This document shows, piece by piece, positions 22,957-27,584 of a DNA stretch of 27,584 bases. How positions within the stretch are numbered: the first letter of the stretch is position 1; every line of letters starts with the position of its first letter. The stretch comes from Chloroflexota bacterium. GTDB taxonomy: Bacteria; Chloroflexota; Anaerolineae; Promineifilales; Promineifilaceae. The notes under the pieces were generated by a model, which had not been told where the DNA came from, ran no database searches, and saw only the letters and a list, made by a program, of their open reading frames with translations. Both the position numbers and the translations under genes were made by a program. The stretch lies in assembly GCA_024640485.1 (NCBI GenBank), contig JAHEEY010000002.1, positions 1 to 27,584 of the forward strand, read 5' to 3'.

Positions 22957-23241
22957 ATGTCCACATTATTTGCCGGGGGAAAGCCGGAAACAAATGACGT
23001 ACCAGATGGCGCGACCGAGGAAGATCGGATGCGCTCCCTGATTGAAACGCTCAGCGCCTATATAGAACATTATCACGGCGGCACCGTCGAATTGGTCTCC
23101 TTTGAAGAACAAGTGCTTAAAGTTCGAATGAGGGGTGCCTGCAAGGGATGTAATCTTGCCCCAGTGACCCTTCATGGCTGGATTGAAGGGACTGTCAGAC
23201 CTTTCTTCCCTGAACTTCAGGAAGTCATGGCAGTCAGCTGA
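22957..23241 (+). CDS. NifU C-terminal-like iron-sulfur scaffold protein
   Basis: The protein has 94 residues, about one NifU C-terminal domain. The conserved region runs from YIEHYHGGTVELVSF through RMRGACKGCNLAPVTL to EGTVRPFFPEL, including the Cys-x2-Cys pair (ACKGC) that carries a transient iron-sulfur cluster or binds iron. Such Nfu-type proteins deliver clusters to target enzymes in the cytosol. The usual residues C-x-x-C-P-S are C-x-x-C-N-L here, a mild departure. Start choice: ATG 22957 has AGGAG at 22944-22948, 8 nt upstream; the frame extends to 22894 without a ribosome site. No other suf or isc gene is adjacent, so it is an isolated unit with its own terminator. Confidence 0.85.
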   Translation: MSTLFAGGKPETNDVPDGATEEDRMRSLIETLSAYIEHYHGGTVELVSFEEQVLKVRMRGACKGCNLAPVTLHGWIEGTVRPFFPELQEVMAVS

Positions 23242-23373
23242 CACATCGCGTGTTGAAATCGCAACTATCACCGGCTCCAACACGCCTTGAGCAAGGCGGA
23301 GCATTTGTCCGCCGTGATGATGATGGATTCGCGCCCCTGGATCTGGACAGAACGGTAGGCTCCGGCTGCCCAT

Positions 23374-23407
23374 GCGGAAGTAATTAACCAGATTACTTCC
23401 GCTTTTT
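23374..23407 (+). terminator. Rho-independent terminator after the NifU-like gene
   Basis: A perfect 11-bp stem, GCGGAAGTAAT at 23374-23384 and ATTACTTCCGC at 23392-23402, has a 7-nt loop followed by TTTTT. The stem lies about 130 nt after the stop codon; that interval shows nothing else. Confidence 0.88.
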
Positions 23408-23433
23408 AGTACCTGGCGCTGATGTGGTCATCA

Positions 23434-23479
23434 CCCTGCGTTGACCGCAGGGTTCATCTGAAAGCAGGCAAGATGCCTG
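23434..23479 (+). promoter_or_regulatory. Two small hairpins before the S10 carboxypeptidase
   Basis: CCCTGCG-TTGAC-CGCAGGG (23434-23452) is a perfect 7-bp hairpin. CAGGCA-AGA-TGCCTG (23465-23479), followed by TTT, is a perfect 6-bp hairpin. Both lie in the 23408-23524 leader region. They might be operators or leader structure; no function can be assigned. Confidence 0.3.
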
Positions 23480-23524
23480 TTTCCCAAAACATGACGTCCC
23501 CACACAATTGATGGAGAGAACCCT

Positions 23525-25006
23525 GTGCCTTCAAATAACGAAAGCGGACAAGCCAAGGAACTGCCCCAGGACAATCTGGTTGAGACTCGCCACACCGTCA
23601 CGATTGGCGGGCAGGAGATAAATTACACGGTCACTGCCGGCACCATGGTGCTCAAGCAGGAAGAAGAGAAAGATGAGAAGGCTGACGGTGAAAAGGCCAA
23701 GGCTTCTATGTTTTTCACCGCCTATACCCGCGATGGGTTCGAGGATGTGGGAAAACGCCCTCTGACCTTCAGTTTCAACGGCGGCCCTGGCTCATCTTCC
23801 GTCTGGCTGCATCTCGGGGTCCTCGGCCCCCGGCGGGTAGACGTTGAGAAAGACGGTAAACCGCTTCCCCCCCCGTACCAACTGGTAGACAACAGCTATT
23901 CCATCCTGGATTATTCCGATCTGGTTTTTATTGATCCGGTGAGCACAGGCTTCAGCCGGGCGGTCACTGGCGAGGAGCCGAAGCAGTTCTTTGATTTCAG
24001 GAAGGATATCGACTTCGTCGGCGATTTTATCCGCCTGTATACCACCCGCTATCAGCGCTGGTCCTCCCCGAAATTCCTGATTGGCGAAAGCTATGGCACT
24101 ACTAGAGCGGCAGGATTGTCTGGCTATCTTCAGGAGCGGCATGGCATGTATCTCAATGGGATCATGCTGGTCTCGTCTATTCTAGACTTCCAAACGGCCC
24201 GATTTACGGCAGGAAACGACCTGCCCTACATCCTCTTTCTGCCCACCTTTACCGCCACCGCCTGGTATCACCGGCAGCTGAGTGAGGCGTATCAAGCGGA
24301 TCTGCACCAGACCTTGGCAGAGGTAGAAGCGTTCGCCACTGGTGAGTACACTTTGGCTTTGATGAAAGGGTCAAAACTGCCGGCAGATGAGCGGGCCGCC
24401 ATTATCGAGAAACTGTCGCGATACACCGGCCTCTCGCCGGATTACATTGAGCAGACCAACCTTCGCATTAATATTCACCGTTTCACTAAAGAGCTGCTCC
24501 GGGCAGAACGCCGTACAGTCGGCCGGTTAGACAGCCGTTTTGCTGGCACTGACCGGGATGCCGCTGGCGAGTACACCGAGTTCGATCCCAGCTACGCCAT
24601 CATTCAGGGCCCCTATACGGCCATGTTTAATGATTACGTTCGCCGGGAGCTCAAGTTTGAGTCTGATCTCCCTTATGAGATTTTGAGCGGACGGGTAAAC
24701 CTTTCCTGGAAGTACGATGAACATAAAAATGAATTCGTCAATGTCGCCGAAACGCTGCGGAAGGCGATGCGCATCAACCCGTTCTTGAAAGTATTGGTAG
24801 CCAATGGCTACTTCGATCTGGCCACCCCTTATCTGGCGACCCGGTACACATTCGACCACCTGGACATCGACCCGGGGCTGCAGCAGAACATCACCATGAC
24901 TTACTATGAAGCGGGCCACATGATGTATGTTCATGAGCCATCAATGGCCCAGCTCAGGGAGGATCTAGTTAGTTTTATCCAGGCGGCGATACCAGACCGG
25001 GATTAA
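23525..25006 (+). CDS. S10 family serine carboxypeptidase-like protein
   Basis: The protein has 493 residues. It shows the S10 layout: the oxyanion-region motif NGGPGSSS (85-92), nucleophile Ser189 in GESYGTTRAAGL, Asp431 in ANGYFDLATPY and His465 in YEAGHMMYVH. FIDPVSTGFSR (135-145) is also characteristic. S10 enzymes remove C-terminal residues. Eukaryotic members are secreted, but no signal peptide is seen here. Instead there is a charged N terminus including a Lys/Glu-rich stretch (QEEEKDEKADGEKAKA, 45-60), suggesting a cytosolic location. The start is GTG, supported by GGAG 8 nt upstream. The DUF166 gene follows 59 nt later without a terminator, so the two are probably co-transcribed. Confidence 0.92.
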   Translation: MPSNNESGQAKELPQDNLVETRHTVTIGGQEINYTVTAGTMVLKQEEEKDEKADGEKAKASMFFTAYTRDGFEDVGKRPLTFSFNGGPGSSSVWLHLGVLGPRRVDVEKDGKPLPPPYQLVDNSYSILDYSDLVFIDPVSTGFSRAVTGEEPKQFFDFRKDIDFVGDFIRLYTTRYQRWSSPKFLIGESYGTTRAAGLSGYLQERHGMYLNGIMLVSSILDFQTARFTAGNDLPYILFLPTFTATAWYHRQLSEAYQADLHQTLAEVEAFATGEYTLALMKGSKLPADERAAIIEKLSRYTGLSPDYIEQTNLRINIHRFTKELLRAERRTVGRLDSRFAGTDRDAAGEYTEFDPSYAIIQGPYTAMFNDYVRRELKFESDLPYEILSGRVNLSWKYDEHKNEFVNVAETLRKAMRINPFLKVLVANGYFDLATPYLATRYTFDHLDIDPGLQQNITMTYYEAGHMMYVHEPSMAQLREDLVSFIQAAIPDRD

Positions 25007-25065
25007 TGTAGTCCCCGGTTGTTGTCAAAATATGGCTTTGTCGGCAGCGGCAAAAGGAGTGGATC

Positions 25066-25827
25066 ATGCGAATACTGGCGGTTATCACGGGGGACTATGG
25101 ACAGCGCCACATCTCAAACGTTCAGGCTCACGGCCCATCCCATTGGGAAATTGAAATATGGGAGGCGCCCACCCGATTCCCTCTGGTCATCGATTATCCC
25201 GAGGATTATGTACCGGAATCGATGGCACCCGCCGATCTGATCCTTTCCTTCGCGGAGCACAAAGGCGTGGCTGAACTGCTGCCGGAGATCGCCAAATTGA
25301 CCGGCGCCAAGTCGGTGATCGCGGCGGTTGACAGTGAGGCCTGGCTCCCTCGGGGACTGGCCCGGCAAATGCGAGGATGGCTCGAGAAGATGGGTGTCGC
25401 CGTGGTGACCCCTAAACCCCTTTGTTCTCTCACCGAGACCCATTACAGCTCCGCTCGCCGGCTGCACATCGCCTATCAGGATGCCCACATCGCTGAATTC
25501 GCCCGCTATTTCGGCTGCCCCGACTTGAACATCACCGTTGATCCGGAAACCCGCTGTATCACCGCTGCCGAAGTCAAGCGTGATGCCGTTTGCGGCTGTG
25601 CCCGTTTCGTTGCTGAAGGATTGATCGGCATCAACGCCGACGACTCTGAGGAAAAAGCAGGATTGCTGCACCACCATTTCCCCTGCCTGGCCAGCATGGG
25701 GATTGATTCAGATTACGGTGACACCTTGATGCATATCTCCGGCAACCTGCTCAGGGACAATGTTGCTGAACAGGTAAAACCATTCAAAAAGGTGCAGTTC
25801 ATCCGTCCGGGCAACCGAAGCGATTGA
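25066..25827 (+). CDS. DUF166 family protein
   Basis: The protein has 253 residues. It begins MRILAVITGDYGQRHISNV, the usual opening of DUF166, and contains LILSFAEHKGVAELLPEIA, the segment NITVDPETRCITAAEVKRD and the cysteine motif AVCGCARFVAEGLIG. A late motif, HHHFPCLASMGIDSD, also contributes a conserved cysteine and histidines. Some databases call this family a possible thymidylate synthase, but I see no support for that in the residues. Conserved Cys and His suggest metal or cluster binding; this is inference. The ATG has AAGGAG 8 nt upstream. It lies directly after the S10 carboxypeptidase gene and converges with the phosphoesterase gene. Confidence 0.75.
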   Translation: MRILAVITGDYGQRHISNVQAHGPSHWEIEIWEAPTRFPLVIDYPEDYVPESMAPADLILSFAEHKGVAELLPEIAKLTGAKSVIAAVDSEAWLPRGLARQMRGWLEKMGVAVVTPKPLCSLTETHYSSARRLHIAYQDAHIAEFARYFGCPDLNITVDPETRCITAAEVKRDAVCGCARFVAEGLIGINADDSEEKAGLLHHHFPCLASMGIDSDYGDTLMHISGNLLRDNVAEQVKPFKKVQFIRPGNRSD

Positions 25828-25866
25828 TTATTTGACGGCGGTGATAGTTGACTTCAACTTCACCTG

Positions 25867-26640
25867 CTAGACATCCAGTCGTTTGGCGTATGATTCCCAA
25901 TTAGGTTGCTGGCTGGCAGCCAGTGCTTCTTTTTCAGCGGCGATGTCATAGGCCACGGTTTGTTTCTGAATCGACCATCCCTGCTGCTTGTCCCAATCCA
26001 GCAATCCGTATTTGGCCCGGGGATCGTTGTCTCCAGGTAGACTGACAGAACTGATGTTAGCCAGGGCGATCCCTCGCCAGCGGCGCAGATTGGGGACGTG
26101 CAGGTGCCCGAAGGCGATGACGCCGGCAGCCGTGCCATCTAGAAGCGGCGCCAATTCCTCGTCCGATTGCGCCTGCTGCACCTGGCCGAAGATCCTTTCC
26201 TGTTCCTTTTCTGTAGGGTAGATGACCTGATCGACATCGATAGGGTTGGCATGGACCATCAGCAGATCCTGCTCAGCGCTGCCGCTGGGGGAGAATCGGT
26301 GTTGAAACGGCAGCGCGGCCAACCAGGTCAGCTGTGTTTCGCTCAGAAGGGATCGGGTCCAGCCGCCGATCTCATAGAGATGCTGCCGGTGAGCCAACTG
26401 CCGCCCCTGTAGGCTGCTGGGCGGCAGCGGTGGATCCAAGATCCATTTATCTGTGTTGCCGTAGATACTGATGATCTCCCGCGATCTTACCAGTTCCAGG
26501 CAAGCTGCCGCCCGCGGGCCGAAGAGGCCCACATCGCCGGCGAAGGCGATGACATCGGGCGACTGCCGGTCGATATCGGCCAGTACAGCCTCCAAAGCGG
26601 AAAGATTGCCGTGAACATCAGAGAATATCGCGATTCGCAT
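25867..26640 (-). CDS. Calcineurin-like metallophosphoesterase
   Basis: The protein has 257 residues. The two-metal site motifs are in order: FSDVHGN (Asp8, His10), AGDVGLFGP, YGNTD, LMVHANP, and GHLHVP near residue 180. The GHLH motif followed by a short beta segment (RGIALANISSVSLPGDNDPRAKYGLLD) resembles the YfcE/MJ0936-like class, which hydrolyses phosphodiesters such as cyclic nucleotides or small nucleotide derivatives. The natural substrate is unknown. Start choice: ATG 26640 begins the fold exactly and has AGGAG 8 nt upstream; the frame extends to 26703 but without a ribosome site. It is convergent with DUF166 and divergent from the second M20 gene. Confidence 0.92.
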   Translation of the reverse strand: MRIAIFSDVHGNLSALEAVLADIDRQSPDVIAFAGDVGLFGPRAAACLELVRSREIISIYGNTDKWILDPPLPPSSLQGRQLAHRQHLYEIGGWTRSLLSETQLTWLAALPFQHRFSPSGSAEQDLLMVHANPIDVDQVIYPTEKEQERIFGQVQQAQSDEELAPLLDGTAAGVIAFGHLHVPNLRRWRGIALANISSVSLPGDNDPRAKYGLLDWDKQQGWSIQKQTVAYDIAAEKEALAASQQPNWESYAKRLDV

Positions 26641-26755
26641 CTTCTGTTCTCCTATTTGAGTACCCGTTCTCATCACATTGCTACGATTCATTCTATCACA
26701 CAACCCGATGAGGAAAGCCAGGCTTCATAGCAGGATCTTGCACCGAACTGTGAAG

Positions 26756-26784
26756 TTGGGAAGGACGGCAAAGATGGCTACAAT
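26756..26784 (+). promoter_or_regulatory. Promoter of the second M20 amidohydrolase
   Basis: TTGGGA at 26756-26761 and TACAAT at 26779-26784 are separated by 17 bp, 85 nt before the start codon. Confidence 0.55.
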
Positions 26785-26869
26785 GGAAGCATGCCAATCA
26801 CTGGCAGCAAGACTCTGATCTTAACTTACTATCCAACTGGCGGGTTACCAAAATGACAAGGGAAATCAG

Positions 26870-27584
26870 ATGCTAGATAGAGCAAAATTATTGAAAGAAC
26901 AGCTGGTTTATCTAAGAAGGACTATTCACCAGCAGCCGGAATTGGGGTTTGAGGAATTTCAAACCGGGACGCTGGTTGCCAATACCTTGAGGGATCTAGG
27001 TGTAGAGCTTCAGACCGGCGTTGGCAAGACTGGGGTCGTGGCCAGGATAGGAAACGGCAACGGCCCTACCATCGGATTGAGAGCCGATATGGATGCCCTG
27101 CCGATCCTGGAGGCCAATGAGGTCGCCTACAAATCCCAGGTTCCCGGCAAGATGCATGCTTGTGGGCATGATGCCCACACCGCTATGCTCATCGGCGCGG
27201 CAATGCTGCTAAAAGACGAACCATTTGACGGCGAAATCCGGTTCCTCTTTCAGCCGTCAGAGGAACGGCAGGATAATGAAGGCGAAAGCGGCGCCACGCG
27301 CATGATCGCCGATGGGGCGATGGCCGGCGTCGATGCCGTTGTCGGCATGCATGTCAACGGCACCATTGACCGAGGAAAGATTGCCATCACCGACGGCTTC
27401 GCTTTGGCTAACACCGATAGGGCGTATGCTAAAATCATAGGGACCGGCGGTCACGGTGCCTCCCCGCATGCCGCTCGCGATCCCATCTTCATGGCCGTTC
27501 CTATCTTGACCGCCCTGTATGGCATTGTCTCTCGCTGGGTGAAACCGATTGAGCCGGCGGTGCTCACCATTGGCAAGATCAGCG
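26870..27584 (+). CDS. M20 family amidohydrolase, cut by the window end (partial)
   Basis: An open frame of 238 codons starts at ATG 26870 (AAGGGA 6 nt upstream) and runs off the window. It is clearly homologous to the gene at 13340-14521: RRTIHQQPELGFEEF, LRADMDALPIL, MHACGHDAHTAM and FQPSEERQDNEGESGA align directly. The metal-site residues Cys, His, Asp and His in HACGHDAH and the catalytic glutamates in PSEE are present. The lid-domain motif GGHGASPHAARDP starts near residue 200. The reaction is amide hydrolysis of N-acyl amino acids or similar. The missing part is about 150-160 residues, judged from the full-length homologue. The two copies probably differ in substrate, as loops after the PSEE motif differ. 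Confidence 0.92.
   Translation, partial: MLDRAKLLKEQLVYLRRTIHQQPELGFEEFQTGTLVANTLRDLGVELQTGVGKTGVVARIGNGNGPTIGLRADMDALPILEANEVAYKSQVPGKMHACGHDAHTAMLIGAAMLLKDEPFDGEIRFLFQPSEERQDNEGESGATRMIADGAMAGVDAVVGMHVNGTIDRGKIAITDGFALANTDRAYAKIIGTGGHGASPHAARDPIFMAVPILTALYGIVSRWVKPIEPAVLTIGKIS

Noticed and set aside
22966..23373. A 135-codon minus-strand frame over the NifU-like gene
   Set aside because: It is antisense to a gene with a good start, promoter and conserved motif, and runs into the intergenic terminator region.
1..27584. Search by eye for CRISPR arrays, tRNA or rRNA genes, transposases, integrases, toxin-antitoxin pairs and defence genes
   Set aside because: No regularly spaced repeats, RNA gene signatures or mobile or defence protein motifs were found. 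The window reads as ordinary chromosomal core and accessory metabolism.

Overview
The window is a densely packed bacterial chromosomal segment. It holds about 22 protein genes, all with ordinary cellular functions. I see no rRNA, tRNA, insertion sequence, phage gene or CRISPR array. Base composition is moderately GC-rich. Many starts carry AGGAG-type ribosome sites, and several carry sigma70-like promoters. The gene mix suggests a Chloroflexota-like (Anaerolineae-type) bacterium: a stand-alone gyrase C-terminal propeller, a three-subunit acyl-CoA carboxylase, VIT/VWA and CBM9-like surface proteins, a V4R protein, DUF166, and cytosolic S9/S10 peptidases. This placement is inference from gene content, not a phylogenetic result.

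Layout. (1) 1-2.7 kb: the tail of a sensor histidine kinase converges through a shared terminator on a membrane-anchored VIT+VWA protein. (2) 2.9-6.7 kb, plus strand: an S9 peptidase with a terminator, an arsenite methyltransferase behind a near-consensus promoter overlapped by two operator-like repeats, and a small heat-shock protein. (3) 6.8-12.2 kb, minus strand: two tandem DedA membrane proteins, then HAD phosphatase, SEC-C protein, EPSP synthase (aroA) and shikimate dehydrogenase (aroE). The last four are tightly packed, three junctions being ATGA or TGATG overlaps. The aroE end shares a bidirectional terminator with the heat-shock gene. (4) 12.4-14.5 kb, minus: a V4R-domain protein and an M20 amidohydrolase. 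(5) 14.7-20.7 kb, minus: a probable operon running from a small membrane protein through carboxyltransferase, biotin carboxylase and biotin carrier to a CYTH-domain protein and a free-standing six-bladed GyrA-CTD-like propeller. (6) 20.8-27.6 kb: a membrane-anchored CBM9-like protein, an orphan ABC ATPase, a NifU-C-terminal-like protein, an S10 carboxypeptidase followed by a DUF166 protein, a calcineurin-like phosphoesterase, and a second M20 amidohydrolase cut by the window end.

How the genes fit together. The carboxylase set should make malonyl-CoA or methylmalonyl-CoA. AroA and AroE cover two shikimate-pathway steps. ArsM detoxifies arsenic. I found no convincing undescribed multi-gene system. 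The observations most worth checking are the stand-alone gyrase propeller co-transcribed with the carboxylase, the consistent lack of Shine-Dalgarno sequences across the carboxylase genes with a predicted leaderless first gene, the tandem operator pair at arsM, and an unusual Arg in the EPSP synthase active-site loop.
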